This document shows positions 22,060 to 32,020 of a DNA stretch of 64,000 bases, one piece after another. This stretch comes from Streptomyces sp. NBC_01775. GTDB taxonomy: Bacteria; Actinomycetota; Actinomycetes; Streptomycetales; Streptomycetaceae. Every line of letters starts with the position of its first letter. The first letter of the stretch is position 1. A model generated the notes under the pieces. The model did no database searches. It had not been told where the DNA came from and saw nothing but the letters and a program-made list of their open reading frames with translations. Position numbers and translations under genes: made by a program. The stretch covers positions 1-64,000 of the forward strand of contig NZ_CP109105.1 in assembly GCF_035917675.1 (NCBI RefSeq), in the 5' to 3' direction.

Positions 22060-24713
22060 TGCGGGTCGCGATCCGTCATCTGGTCGACCACCTGATGTGG
22101 TCCGCCGCTGGGCCGGTATGGGCGGTATGGCGCCTGGAGCCGCAAGGCGCCCGCTACATGGGGCGCCAGCAGCGGGACGAACTGCTCAACCGGCTCACCA
22201 CCTTGGTGCGCTCGCTGCCGCGCACCGCACGCCTGTACAGCCTGTGCGCCCAGCTGGATGCGGGCGAGGTCGTCGGACGGATGTTGGAAGGCGTCGACTT
22301 GGAGGAGCGCCCTCATTGGGCGGACATCGCCAGCGCGCAGCTGGATCTGCTCGACGGCCTGGAGATGCACCAGCGCACCTGGTGGCTGACGGTTCCTTTG
22401 GACCAGCCGGGGCGCCGCGCGGACATCTCGGCCGCGCTGGGCGGGGTGTGGGCGGACATCTCGGCGCTGTTGGGCCTGCGTCCCGCTCCGGTGCCGGAAG
22501 AGGAGGTGGACTCCTTCCGTAGCCGGGCGGCGCAGATCGAGGCGGAGATCGCCTCCACGGTCCCGATGCGTCCGGCCCGCCCCGCCGAGATCATCTGGAT
22601 GCACCAGCACGCCGTGCACCGCGGGCTGGAGGAGCCGCTGCTGGTGGAGGCGTCCGCGAGCGAGGCCGGGGGCGGCCGGGTGCTGGGCTCGGTGCTGCGC
22701 ACCCCCAGCTACCAGGACCTGGGACAGGTCCGCGTCCTGGAGGGCGGCGGCCGGGACCAGGACGGCGACAAGCAGCAGCCGGCGCGCGGCAAGAAGCGGC
22801 GCAGGGCGACGCCGTCGCCGGTGCGGCGCACCTGGCTTCAGGTCGAGTCGGCGGCGGGCACCGGCTACCAGGCGCACCTTCCGCTGACCGAGATGCCGCG
22901 CGCGGTCGCAGCCGAGAATGCGGATCTGCTGGCCCGTCTGGAAGAGCTGCCCTTCCCCGTGGACTTCGTGTGCGACCTGAAGATGATCAGCACCGAGGAA
23001 GTCAAGGAGCAGGTCAAGCGGAAGAAGCGCGAGCTGGCCGACCAGGCGGACCAGTACGCGGCGCACACGGCGACCGGCTTGCCCGAGGAGATGCACGACG
23101 CGGCCGATGACTTGGGGGAACTGGACTCCCGGGCCTCTCAGTCGACCGTCGAGGTGGAGGTCCAGGCCGTCACGGTGCTGACGGTGTGGGGCCCGGATCC
23201 GCAGGTGTGCGACAAGCGGGCCGGGATGCTCAGCAAGCGCGTACGGGGCGCCAACTACCGCCTGGCCCGTCCCGCCGGGGAGCAGGAGGAACTGCTGGCC
23301 TTGTCTCTGCCCGGCACGCCCACCCCGCCCAAGACGACGCAGTACGTGCAAAACCAGCTCGGCGAGGACTGGGTATTGGGCGGCGCGCTGGTCGGAGGCG
23401 GCTTCGGAGACGCCCGCGGCCAGATGATCGGTGTCAGCCAGGATGCCGGGACGGTGCGGCCGGTGCTGCTGGACGTCGCGCTGAGCGTGCTGGAGAACTT
23501 CAGCGCCTCCCTCGGCGTCGCCGGCGACCTGGGGGCGGGCAAGTCCGTGCTCCTCAAGCTGATCACCGCCGGGCTGGTGGACCGCGGCAGCCGGGCGATC
23601 GTCATCGACCGCACCCCGGTGCGCGAGTGGGCGCACTTCGCCAGGACCGCGGCGCCGGGCCGCTCTCAGGTGGTCGACGCCGGCCAGGCGCGAATGTCGC
23701 TGGATCCGCTGCGGGTCTTCCCCCCGGCCACCGCCGCCCACTACGCCCTGTCGTATCTGACGCTTCAGCTGGGCATCGGGCCGCTGACCGCGCAGGGCGC
23801 CGTCCTCAAGAGCGCGATCAACATGGCGCAGGCATCGGCGGCGCCGTCGATGGCGGCCGTCATCGCCGCGCTGGAGGACATGGCCGACGAGGGCGCCACC
23901 CGTGGCCAAGAGGCCGCGATGCTCCGCGATCTGCTGACCATGGTCTCCGAAGAGCCGCTGGCCGCCGCGGTCTTCGACCCTGAGCTGCCGCCGATCTCGC
24001 TGAACGCGGACATGGGCGCCGACTGGGTCGTCATCACCACCGCAGGTCTCACGCTGCCGCCCCGCGAAGCGGTGTCCAACCCGGAGCTGATGCGCAGCCA
24101 GCCGACCGAGGCTCTGATCGGCCGGGCGGTGCTGTATCTGCTGGCGGCGCTCGCGCGGCAGGTGGCCTTCGAGGACCCCGAACGGTTCTGCCTGATCACT
24201 TTGGACGAGTGCTACTGGCTCACCTCCAGCGCCGAGGGCCTGGCGCTGGTGCACGAGGTGGTGCACGACGGGCGCAAGCACGGCGCCGGAATGGCCCTGG
24301 GCGGGCACAACGTGGAAGAGCTGGGCAGTGACGGGATCCGGGGCCTGCTGGCCCACCGCTTCCTTGCCCGCACCGCGGATGAGCGTCTTGCCGCGCGGGG
24401 GCTGGAGTTCCTCGGGCTGCCGGGGGACAACGAGACGCTGCTGCGGACGGTGACGAGCGACCTGTCGCCGGCCGGTGATGCCCGCCGGGCCGGGGAGATG
24501 CTGGTGCGCGATCCGCGGATGCGGGTGGGCCGCATGCAGGTGGTCGTACCGCCCGAGCCCCGTATCGAACGCGGCATCTTCACCACCCCCGGCGACCTCT
24601 CGGCCGGGCCCCGGCCCCGCACGGACAACAAAGAGCCGGTCACCGCCCAGCAGGCCCGCGGGCTGCTGGCCGACACCGAACAAGATCCCGAGCCCGCCGG
24701 GGAGTGGCGCTGA
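22059..24713 (+). CDS. VirB4-like conjugation ATPase
   Basis: 884 residues. The Walker A motif is GDLGAGKSVLLKL (G489-S496) and the Walker B is LITLDECYWLTS (D716, E717). The N-terminal 480 residues are the VirB4 N-domain, with a charged insertion around 225-250 (DQDGDKQQPARGKKRR). VirB4 proteins power assembly and substrate handling at the inner face of the channel. The ATG at 22059 overlaps the previous stop. Length and motif order are those of full VirB4, so the copy looks intact. The FtsK-like TraB used by most Streptomyces plasmids is a different family; this gene marks a true type IV-type system. Confidence 0.9.
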   Translation: MRVAIRHLVDHLMWSAAGPVWAVWRLEPQGARYMGRQQRDELLNRLTTLVRSLPRTARLYSLCAQLDAGEVVGRMLEGVDLEERPHWADIASAQLDLLDGLEMHQRTWWLTVPLDQPGRRADISAALGGVWADISALLGLRPAPVPEEEVDSFRSRAAQIEAEIASTVPMRPARPAEIIWMHQHAVHRGLEEPLLVEASASEAGGGRVLGSVLRTPSYQDLGQVRVLEGGGRDQDGDKQQPARGKKRRRATPSPVRRTWLQVESAAGTGYQAHLPLTEMPRAVAAENADLLARLEELPFPVDFVCDLKMISTEEVKEQVKRKKRELADQADQYAAHTATGLPEEMHDAADDLGELDSRASQSTVEVEVQAVTVLTVWGPDPQVCDKRAGMLSKRVRGANYRLARPAGEQEELLALSLPGTPTPPKTTQYVQNQLGEDWVLGGALVGGGFGDARGQMIGVSQDAGTVRPVLLDVALSVLENFSASLGVAGDLGAGKSVLLKLITAGLVDRGSRAIVIDRTPVREWAHFARTAAPGRSQVVDAGQARMSLDPLRVFPPATAAHYALSYLTLQLGIGPLTAQGAVLKSAINMAQASAAPSMAAVIAALEDMADEGATRGQEAAMLRDLLTMVSEEPLAAAVFDPELPPISLNADMGADWVVITTAGLTLPPREAVSNPELMRSQPTEALIGRAVLYLLAALARQVAFEDPERFCLITLDECYWLTSSAEGLALVHEVVHDGRKHGAGMALGGHNVEELGSDGIRGLLAHRFLARTADERLAARGLEFLGLPGDNETLLRTVTSDLSPAGDARRAGEMLVRDPRMRVGRMQVVVPPEPRIERGIFTTPGDLSAGPRPRTDNKEPVTAQQARGLLADTEQDPEPAGEWR

Positions 24714-25141
24714 TGAACAGGATGAACAGCTCGACGTTCACCGCTCCGTGGCGCAGGCCGGCTGCGGCCGTGTGCGTGGCCGTGGTCCTGGCCGCCGCGA
24801 GCCTTCTGGTGTGGCTCGCGGCTGCCGGTGACGGATCCTGGCTGCTGCCGCGCACCGGAAAGGCGTTCACCGCTGAGCACACCGGAGCCCAGCGCTCCCT
24901 GTCGGACGACGCCGGTGACCCGTGTGACCTGGTCGTGGGCCCCGCCCGCAGCCTGTGCCACAAGGACGACGATGCCGCCGGGACCGAAGCGAAGGACACT
25001 CCCGCGCCGGGCTCAGGCTCTGGCTCGGACGAGATGGGCGGCGAGAGCGCGCCCGGCCCGCCTGCGGAGGTGACCGTCCTCGGTCTGAGCGCGCTGGGAC
25101 TGGGCGGCGTGTGGATGCTCGCGCAGAGGAGGCCGCGGTGA
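24713..25141 (+). CDS. Membrane protein with Cys-pair motif
   Basis: 142 residues; the ATG overlaps the VirB4 stop. A membrane segment at about 17-38, an exposed middle with CDLVVGPARSLC (C71, C82), a Gly/Ser linker and a final hydrophobic segment ending in a basic tail (WMLAQRRPR), which looks like a wall-sorting or second membrane anchor without an LPXTG motif. The Cys-pair motif recurs three times in the next protein. Probably an external channel component; no family recognised. Confidence 0.72.
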   Translation: MNRMNSSTFTAPWRRPAAAVCVAVVLAAASLLVWLAAAGDGSWLLPRTGKAFTAEHTGAQRSLSDDAGDPCDLVVGPARSLCHKDDDAAGTEAKDTPAPGSGSGSDEMGGESAPGPPAEVTVLGLSALGLGGVWMLAQRRPR

Positions 25142-27648
25142 AGCGCGGCAGCCGGGCCACGCTGGTCGTGCTCGTCGGGGCGGTGGGCCTCCTGGCCGCC
25201 TCGGCCGCCCCGGCCTCGGCCGGCGAGCGGACGCTGGCTGCCGGGGACGACGGCGGCGGGCTGCTGGCCCCCTGGAATGTGAAGACACCCGAGGGGGAGC
25301 GCCTGGAGGACTACGAGCTGACCGGCGGCGGTGACGGGCTGGGCGACAGCGCCATGCGGTTTCTGCTCAGCGGCGTCTTCGCGCTGGCGCGGACGCTGGT
25401 GGGTGCGTGCTGCTGGCTGGTGGACTGGGCCTACCGCTTCCCCATCGTCGACAAGCTGGCATCGCCCGCCCAGCAGGTATCCGACGCGTACCGGGACCGC
25501 ATAGTCGAGCCCCTCGGGCTCGTACCTCTTTTCCTGGCGTGGGCGTTCGTCTTCGGCCTGGTGCTGGCCATGCGGGGGCGCGTGGGGCAGGGCGCGGGCG
25601 AGATCCTGCTGACCTTGCTGATCTGTGCCATTTCCGCCTCCACGCTGGTGCGCCCCGACTACCTGCTCGGCTACGAAGGGCCCGTCCAGCAAGTCCAGCG
25701 GGCCGCTCTGGAAGGCGCCGTGATCACCTCGAAGGCCGACGGCGAGCCCAAGAAGGAGGACAAGAACGATCCGTGCGCACTGGTGGTGGGCGGCGCCCGC
25801 GAGATCTGCGAGAAGAGCCCGGAGACCGCGAAGCAGAGGCAGCAGACGGCCAGGGCGGCCGAGGAGGCCAAGGCCAAGAAGCGGGCACGCACATGCGAGG
25901 TGGTGGTCGGACCCGCGCGGCAGGCGTGCCTGAACGACAAGCGGCCCCCGGCCGCTGAGGATGTCTCCCGCCCCATCACCCGCACCCTGACCGACGTGCT
26001 CGTGGTGCAGCCGTACCAGCTCCTGCAATGGGGGCGCACCTTCGACAAGGGCAAGGACGGAGCGGACTACAAGGCGTACCGGGCGACCGTCGGCTACCAG
26101 AAGCCGCACAGCGACGACTGCGACATGGTCGCCGGCCCGCTCAAGGAGTACTGCAACTCCAGCGGCGGGAGCGTGGAAAGCGGCGCCCCGCAGCGCAAGA
26201 TCATGAAGCAGCGGGGTGACGAGGGCAAGGTCGCCGCCCATTACAACGAGACCCTGAGCTGGAACCGGGTGTGGGGCGCGGTTCTGGTCCTGCTGGCCGC
26301 GGTCATCTTCGGCCTGCTCATCCTGGCCATGGTGGTCGCCCTGATCGCGGCGCAGTTCGCCGCTGTGGTGGCCGCGGCCATGGGTCTGCTCGCCCTGGCG
26401 TGGGCGGTCTTGCCCGGACCGAACCGGGGAGCGGCGTGGAAGTGGCTGGGTATCTTCGCCGCGGTCTCGGTGACCTTGTTCGGGATCGCTGTGTTCATCC
26501 CCTTCCTGGGGATCGCCTGCAAAGCGGTGCTGACCGGCGGCCAGGAGACGGTGGTCGTGGAGCGTCTCTTCCTCCTCGACGGGATCGCACTGGCCGGGCT
26601 GGTCGGCCACCGGTGGATGCTGAGTCAGGCATCGAGCATGGGCAGCCGGTTCGCCCTGCGGATGCGGTACGCCCGCATCGGCGGCAGCCACCTGATGGGA
26701 GAGCAGGCCGCGGCGACCGGGATGGCGCTCGCTTCCCTGGGCGTGGGCCATGGCGGCGGCGGGGCCTCGGTGTTGGGCGGCGGCATGAGCCTGGGCCGGG
26801 GTCTTTCGGGCCCGCTGGGCGACTTCCAGCAGCGGCGTGCCAAGTTGTCGGCGGGAGTCGCGGCGCTGGCCGACGGCGGAGGAGCTGTCGGACATCCGGG
26901 CGCCTTCCTGGGCCAGGCGCGCGCCGAAGCACGCCGCGCGCTGGCGCCCGTGAGCGTGCCCTTGCAAGCCGCCCGTCACGCGTGGATCGGGAAGCCCCCG
27001 CCCGAAGACGGCCTCGGTGGCGGAAGCCGGGGGCCGGGCGCGGGCGGCCCCGGTGGCCCGGCAGGTCGTGGAGGGCCCGGCCGTTTTGGCGGAGGCGGTG
27101 GTCCCGCAGGCCACGGTCCCGGCGCCGGGCCGCAGGGTGGCGGTGGGGTCCGCACGGTGATCGACGGAAGGACCGGGGAGATCCTCTCGGAGTCCGAGGA
27201 GCAGTCCGGCGGGCCGGCCGAGGAAGAGTACGAGCAGTGGAAGCCGGCCGGACAGCGGTTGCAGGAGCGGATGTCCCGGACACGGGGCGGCCGGGTCGTT
27301 CTGGGGGCGGGCAAGGTGGCCTGGCACTCGACGGTGGGGCTGCCGGCGGCAGTCGAGCGCAGCCGGGGCAAGGGCAGCGAGTACACGCGCCGGGTCAAGC
27401 GGCATGTCGAGCACTACTCCGGCGTCGCCGAGCACTGGCGAAGGGACAGCGGTGCCGGGGCGCGGCGGATGGCGGAGGGCGCCCGCCGGGTGACCGCGCC
27501 GGTCCGCGAGGCCGACCAGTGGCTGGCCAGCCCGGCGCCCCGCCCGCGGCCGGAGCGGCCGAACGTCTACCACTACCGGGACGGCGAGTTCGGCTACCAG
27601 GCCCCTGGCTCCCGGCGGCGGGTCGAAAGGGACGGTGACCACTCGTGA
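25138..27648 (+). CDS. VirB6/TrbL-like polytopic channel protein
   Basis: 836 residues, GTG start overlapping the previous stop. A signal peptide (cut near ASAG, about residue 28) leads into several membrane segments around 80-105, 125-160, 375-425 and 440-490, then a long Gly-rich, charged cytoplasmic C-terminus. Between the early and late membrane blocks lies an exposed region with three Cys-pair motifs: CALVVGGAREIC (213-224), CEVVVGPARQAC (253-264) and CDMVAGPLKEYC (328-339). VirB6-type proteins form the inner membrane pore. The motifs suggest disulfide-held loops on the outer face. Confidence 0.78.
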   Translation: MKRGSRATLVVLVGAVGLLAASAAPASAGERTLAAGDDGGGLLAPWNVKTPEGERLEDYELTGGGDGLGDSAMRFLLSGVFALARTLVGACCWLVDWAYRFPIVDKLASPAQQVSDAYRDRIVEPLGLVPLFLAWAFVFGLVLAMRGRVGQGAGEILLTLLICAISASTLVRPDYLLGYEGPVQQVQRAALEGAVITSKADGEPKKEDKNDPCALVVGGAREICEKSPETAKQRQQTARAAEEAKAKKRARTCEVVVGPARQACLNDKRPPAAEDVSRPITRTLTDVLVVQPYQLLQWGRTFDKGKDGADYKAYRATVGYQKPHSDDCDMVAGPLKEYCNSSGGSVESGAPQRKIMKQRGDEGKVAAHYNETLSWNRVWGAVLVLLAAVIFGLLILAMVVALIAAQFAAVVAAAMGLLALAWAVLPGPNRGAAWKWLGIFAAVSVTLFGIAVFIPFLGIACKAVLTGGQETVVVERLFLLDGIALAGLVGHRWMLSQASSMGSRFALRMRYARIGGSHLMGEQAAATGMALASLGVGHGGGGASVLGGGMSLGRGLSGPLGDFQQRRAKLSAGVAALADGGGAVGHPGAFLGQARAEARRALAPVSVPLQAARHAWIGKPPPEDGLGGGSRGPGAGGPGGPAGRGGPGRFGGGGGPAGHGPGAGPQGGGGVRTVIDGRTGEILSESEEQSGGPAEEEYEQWKPAGQRLQERMSRTRGGRVVLGAGKVAWHSTVGLPAAVERSRGKGSEYTRRVKRHVEHYSGVAEHWRRDSGAGARRMAEGARRVTAPVREADQWLASPAPRPRPERPNVYHYRDGEFGYQAPGSRRRVERDGDHS

Positions 27649-28763
27649 AGCGGCTACGCCGGTGGGGGTGCATGACGGTGCTGGGAGCGCTGGTGTTCGT
27701 GGTGCTTCCGCTGGGCGTCATGGCGGCGGCCTCCCGCCAGAACCCGGACGAGCTCGCGGGGCAGATCGCCGCGGTCTCGGGTGTGCCCGCGCCCATGCTG
27801 GCTGCCTACCAGCAAGCCGCCCTCCAGTTCCATGAGCAGCGGCCCAAGGTCAAAGGGCTGGACTGGGCCATTCTGGCCGGGATCGCGAAGGTGGAGTCCG
27901 GGCACGCCGGCGGTCGACGCATCGGCGGCGACGGCACCTTGGCCGAGCCGATCCTGGGGCCGCGCCTGGTGGGCGATGGCACCGGCGGCAACACCAGCCG
28001 CCACGCCGACACCGACGGTGGCCGCTTCGACGGCGACGCCAGTGTCGAACGGGCGGTCGGCCCTTTCCAGTTCATGCCGGGCACCTGGGCGCACTCGGGC
28101 AAGGACGGCAACGGTGACGGCCGTAAGGACCCCCAGAACATCCACGACGCCGCGCTGTCGGCCGCCTGGTACCTGGGGGGCGACAGCCGGGACCTGTCCA
28201 AGCCCGGCCAGCTGCACGCGGCGCTGATGTCCTACAACCATTCCGAGGCGTACGTGCAGGAAGTGACCGGCTGGATCCGCCGCTACAGGTCCCTGGCCGC
28301 GCGCGCCGGACCGGGGGCGACGGTCAGCGGCGGCGCGGGCAAGGTGATCAAGGCGGCCCGCAAGGAGATCGGCACCCCGTACTCGTGGGGCGGCGGAAGT
28401 ACGCAAGGGCCCAGCCGGGGAGTGTGCTGCTCCCCCGGCGGCAAATCCGGCACGTCCATCACGGGCTACGACTGCTCGGGCCTGACCCAGTACGCGTACG
28501 CGAAGGCCGGGGTGCGGCTGCCCCGACTGGCCTCCGATCAGGCATCGGTGGGCAAGCGCATCCCCCGCTCGAAAGGGGTGGGCGCACTGCGCCCGGGCGA
28601 CCTGGTCTTCTTCGCCTACAACCCGTCCCGGGACTCCACCATTAACCATGTCGGGATCTACCTGGGGGGCGGGGAGATGCTCAACGCCCCCCGCCCGGGA
28701 GCGAAAGTGCGCACCGAGCAGGTGCGGAGTGACGGCTTCGCCGGAGGTGCACGGGTCCTATGA
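27645..28763 (+). CDS. Bifunctional wall hydrolase (lytic transglycosylase + NlpC/P60)
   Basis: 372 residues. After one membrane anchor (about 10-30) comes an SLT-like domain with IAKVESGHAGG (catalytic E84), AVGPFQFMPGTWAHSGKDGN and DAALSAAWYLGG. The second domain is NlpC/P60 with ITGYDCSGLTQYAYAKAG (C277), RPGDLVFFAYN and INHVGIYLGGG (H335). It would open the peptidoglycan so that the channel can cross the wall (VirB1/TcpG role). The GTG overlaps the preceding stop and the end overlaps the next ATG. All catalytic residues expected are present. Confidence 0.9.
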   Translation: MKRLRRWGCMTVLGALVFVVLPLGVMAAASRQNPDELAGQIAAVSGVPAPMLAAYQQAALQFHEQRPKVKGLDWAILAGIAKVESGHAGGRRIGGDGTLAEPILGPRLVGDGTGGNTSRHADTDGGRFDGDASVERAVGPFQFMPGTWAHSGKDGNGDGRKDPQNIHDAALSAAWYLGGDSRDLSKPGQLHAALMSYNHSEAYVQEVTGWIRRYRSLAARAGPGATVSGGAGKVIKAARKEIGTPYSWGGGSTQGPSRGVCCSPGGKSGTSITGYDCSGLTQYAYAKAGVRLPRLASDQASVGKRIPRSKGVGALRPGDLVFFAYNPSRDSTINHVGIYLGGGEMLNAPRPGAKVRTEQVRSDGFAGGARVL

Positions 28764-29422
28764 ACCGCACCGATCCTTCCCCTCCCGGGGCCGGGCGCAG
28801 CCGTGCCCAGGTGGCGAGGCTGCTGGCCGCCGCCCTCGCGCTGGGGCTCCTGGGCATCTTCCTGGTCACCCGGCCCTCCTCGCCCCCGCAGCGGGAGGGT
28901 GGCGCAGAGCACCGCGGCAGCGTCGCGGAACCGAAGCGTGAGAGCGGCGCGGCCCGTGCCACATCGAATCCTTCACCGCGCCCCACTGCTCGCTCCCGCA
29001 TCACCGGCGGCTCCCCGTCCGACGCGCCCGAAGCGTCCGAAGCGTCGGCTCCGGCCGACGGCGGCGGCCCGGGTCCGCTGCCGGTTCCCGGTGAAGGCCC
29101 CAGGGGTGACGCGGCGATTCAGCGGGGGCTCGCCCGCTCCTGGCCGGCCGATCTTTCCCCGCGCGCCGAGAAGCGGGCCGTGCGCTCAGCCTGGCGCGAG
29201 TGGCACTCCGACGTCACCGGCCAAGGGGGTGCTCAGGTTCACCACCGCTTTTCCCAGGTGCGGATGCAGGCGGGGATCGCGCGGCGCGCGAGCGGCGGGC
29301 GGATCCAGGTGCAGCTGGTGTGGGCCGGAACCGACCCCGAGGGCCGGCGCAGGGAAGGCCGCACCGTGCGGCTGCTGGCGCAGCGCCACAACCTCGACCA
29401 CTGGAAGGTGTCGCGTGAGTGA
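28760..29422 (+). CDS. Single-pass secretion-operon protein (220 aa)
   Basis: Not recognised as a named family. One membrane segment at about 19-37 (LAAALALGLLGIFLVT), a disordered Pro/Ser/Ala linker to about 115, and a compact C-terminal domain (SWPADLSPRAEKRAVRSAWR to HNLDHWKVSRE) with mixed strands. The topology, cytoplasm-membrane-linker-external domain, suits an accessory scaffold of the channel. It overlaps both neighbours by a few bases, so it is made together with the wall hydrolase and the coupling ATPase. Confidence 0.7.
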   Translation: MNRTDPSPPGAGRSRAQVARLLAAALALGLLGIFLVTRPSSPPQREGGAEHRGSVAEPKRESGAARATSNPSPRPTARSRITGGSPSDAPEASEASAPADGGGPGPLPVPGEGPRGDAAIQRGLARSWPADLSPRAEKRAVRSAWREWHSDVTGQGGAQVHHRFSQVRMQAGIARRASGGRIQVQLVWAGTDPEGRRREGRTVRLLAQRHNLDHWKVSRE

Positions 29423-31994
29423 CCTGCTGTTCTCCCTGATCGAGGTGTCCGCCTCGACGGCCGCCTGGATCTACCAGCACGCCCTGGCCCTCACCCTGGC
29501 AGCAGCGGTGCTCCTCGCCGGTGCGGAGACGGTCTTGGCCCGCCTGGCCCGCATCGCCATCCGTAAGCGCACCCGCTTCCGGCTGGTGCCCGCCCGGAAT
29601 TTCGACCCCGAGCCCGAGGAGCTGTGGCGCTCTGCGATGCAGTGGAGCACCGCGGCATCCGCCGGCCCGTGGTGGGCGCCGCGCCGGGCCCGCACGCTGC
29701 GCACCTGCCTGCGAGCGGACGGCACCACCAAGCGGGCGCTGGACTTCTACGTGGAAGCACCGTCTGCGGCCCGGCACCTGCTGACCACCAGTGCGATGTC
29801 CGGGATCCAGGTGGAGCCCGCTCCCAAACAGGTGAGCAAGGAGCTGCCCCATGTGGTGCGTGCCGAATTCACGATAAGGGGCCCTCAGGTGGCGCGTCTT
29901 CGGGAGGTGCCGCTGGTGCCGGACCCGCTCCAGCCGCTCGTCGACGCGGTGGGGACGCTGCGCACCGAGCTGGGCGAGAGCGTCGAGCTGTGTGTGGATC
30001 TCCAGCCGGTCCCGCCCTGGCAGTTGCGGCTGCGCCGCGGGCAGCGGATCGCCGAAGCGCGCGCGTTCGCGCGGCGTCAGGCCGAGCGGGATTCGCGGCA
30101 GGCTGCTCTCGCGTCGCTGTCCGAGGACTCCTTCCGTGCCGAGTTCGCCGACTTCATGCACGGCGATGGCGGCCGGCCCCGTCGGCGTGTGGCCCTCCCC
30201 GCCAAGGCCCAGCCGGTCGACCGGGCGAAGACGTTGGGCAAGCTGGCGGAGGGTACCGGCCTGGTGCGCGTGCAGATCCTGGCGCGGTGCACGGCGGCCC
30301 ACGCCGGGCGGGCCGAACAGCGGATGCGGCACATCGGGGCGGCGTTGCAGGTCTTCGCCGGAGACGTCCGGATCACCCAGCGAGGCCGCCAGGTCGGCCC
30401 CTGGCGGCTGGACGCGAACCACAGGTGGCTGCGCTCCGCCTTCGACAGCCGCTGGAGCAGCGGGCTGATGACTGCCTCGCGCTCCGCGTGGCTGCATGCG
30501 ACGGAGATTGCCGGGCTGCTCAAGCCGCCGACGCGGCACTGCCGCATGCCGCTGCGTCAACGCGACCTGCCCGTCTACACCCTGGGTGTGCCGGGGCTGA
30601 TGCCGCACGGCTGGTACCGGGGGCCCGACGGCCGCGAGCGGCTGATCGCCACCCGGCTGGAGGAGACCCTGGTCTCCGTGCGGTCGGGCAAGACCGCCTA
30701 CGGCAAGACCACGCAGGCCCTCACGCAGATGGTGGCGCTCGCGCACGACGGGGCCGGCGCCGGGGGGTTGTTCGTGGACCCGCACGGGGACGCGATGCGG
30801 GATGTCGCCCCGTTCCTGGCGCATCCGCACATCGGCAAACGCCTGTGGTACCTGGATTTGACCGGGACCGGCACCAACCCGCGCATCGGATCCTGGAACA
30901 CGCTGGGGGTCGAGCGAGGTCAGGATCCCGAGCAGGTCGCGCACGCGGTGGTGGACGCCTTCGCGGACGTGCTGGGCTGGGCGGATGCCACCCATCCCCG
31001 GGCGCTGACGCTGATGACGAAGGCCGCCGAGGCCCTGGTGCGCCTCAACACCACGCTCGTGCGGGAGGGCAAGGAGCAGGCGCAGGCCACGCTCTTCCAG
31101 GTGGAGCCGCTGCTGACCGACACGGCATGGCGGCAGAAGGTGCTGGCCGCCGCCGGCCTGGACAAGGAGGCGGTGCGCTGGTGGCGCACCATCTTTCCCA
31201 CGATCCCGCCGGATGCCTACGCCACGGTGCTCAACCCGATCGAGCGCCTGGGCCGCCGCAGCACGGTCCGGGCGTTCCTGGGCCGGCCGACCTCCAGCTA
31301 CCACCTGAGGGAGGCCATGGACGAGGGAAAGCTGGTATGGGTGTGCCCCTCGGCGAGCGGGCCCACCGACCGGCTCGTGCTCTCGCTCCTCTTCCACGAC
31401 CTGTACCGCACCGGTCTCGCACGGCGAGACACCCCGAGCCAGGAGCGGCGGCCCTTCCACACCTTCATCGATGAACTGCTGGCCATCGACGGAGCCGTCG
31501 GGCTGCTGGCCTCGGTGAGCGAGCAGCTGCGCAAGTTCGGCATCCGGCTGCACGGTATGACGCAGCTGTTGCAGCGGCTGAACGGATCCACCCGGCAGTC
31601 GATGCTCCAGAACGCCTCGGTGATCTCGTCGACGGCTGCCTCCTTCGAGGCTGCCACTGTGGTCGCCCGGGAGTGGGACGGGGCCGTGGAGCCTTCGGAC
31701 CTGGCGGCGCTGGATCGCTTCGAGCACTTCATCTCGCTCACCCACCAGGGCCTGCAGGTTGGCCCGCTGCGCATCCGCGGTCCGAGGCCGGAGGAGATTT
31801 TCGCCGATGCCGCCCGCCCCCAGGACGTGGGCCAGTTGCGGCAGGCGGCCGACGCGAATCTCAAGGCGGCGCCAGTGCGGGACGCTCTGGCCGCCGTCGG
31901 AGAGCACACCGCCGCCGTCGCGGACGCGGTGCGGGCCGGGCCCGCGCAGCCGCCCGGCGAGGACGGCAGCACGGTAGAGCCCGAACTGACCTGA
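29415..31994 (+). CDS. VirD4/TraG-like coupling ATPase
   Basis: 859 residues with an N-terminal membrane segment (about 24-44), a Walker A motif SGKTAYGKTTQA (G425-T433), a Walker B GGLFVDPHGD (D455) and a second acidic site TFIDELLAIDG (D686, E687). Coupling proteins bring DNA-protein substrate to the channel. The region between 60 and 400 is long and basic, with no VirB4 N-domain. GTG 29415 overlaps the previous stop. No relaxase gene is visible, so the cargo, DNA or protein, cannot be told from this window. Confidence 0.88.
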   Translation: MSDLLFSLIEVSASTAAWIYQHALALTLAAAVLLAGAETVLARLARIAIRKRTRFRLVPARNFDPEPEELWRSAMQWSTAASAGPWWAPRRARTLRTCLRADGTTKRALDFYVEAPSAARHLLTTSAMSGIQVEPAPKQVSKELPHVVRAEFTIRGPQVARLREVPLVPDPLQPLVDAVGTLRTELGESVELCVDLQPVPPWQLRLRRGQRIAEARAFARRQAERDSRQAALASLSEDSFRAEFADFMHGDGGRPRRRVALPAKAQPVDRAKTLGKLAEGTGLVRVQILARCTAAHAGRAEQRMRHIGAALQVFAGDVRITQRGRQVGPWRLDANHRWLRSAFDSRWSSGLMTASRSAWLHATEIAGLLKPPTRHCRMPLRQRDLPVYTLGVPGLMPHGWYRGPDGRERLIATRLEETLVSVRSGKTAYGKTTQALTQMVALAHDGAGAGGLFVDPHGDAMRDVAPFLAHPHIGKRLWYLDLTGTGTNPRIGSWNTLGVERGQDPEQVAHAVVDAFADVLGWADATHPRALTLMTKAAEALVRLNTTLVREGKEQAQATLFQVEPLLTDTAWRQKVLAAAGLDKEAVRWWRTIFPTIPPDAYATVLNPIERLGRRSTVRAFLGRPTSSYHLREAMDEGKLVWVCPSASGPTDRLVLSLLFHDLYRTGLARRDTPSQERRPFHTFIDELLAIDGAVGLLASVSEQLRKFGIRLHGMTQLLQRLNGSTRQSMLQNASVISSTAASFEAATVVAREWDGAVEPSDLAALDRFEHFISLTHQGLQVGPLRIRGPRPEEIFADAARPQDVGQLRQAADANLKAAPVRDALAAVGEHTAAVADAVRAGPAQPPGEDGSTVEPELT

Positions 31995-32020
31995 AGCCCC
32001 ATCAACCCACCGGAGGAACG
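31995..32020. other. Short gap after the coupling ATPase
   Basis: Twenty-six bases with GGAGGA that serves the small frame at 32021. Confidence 0.4.
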
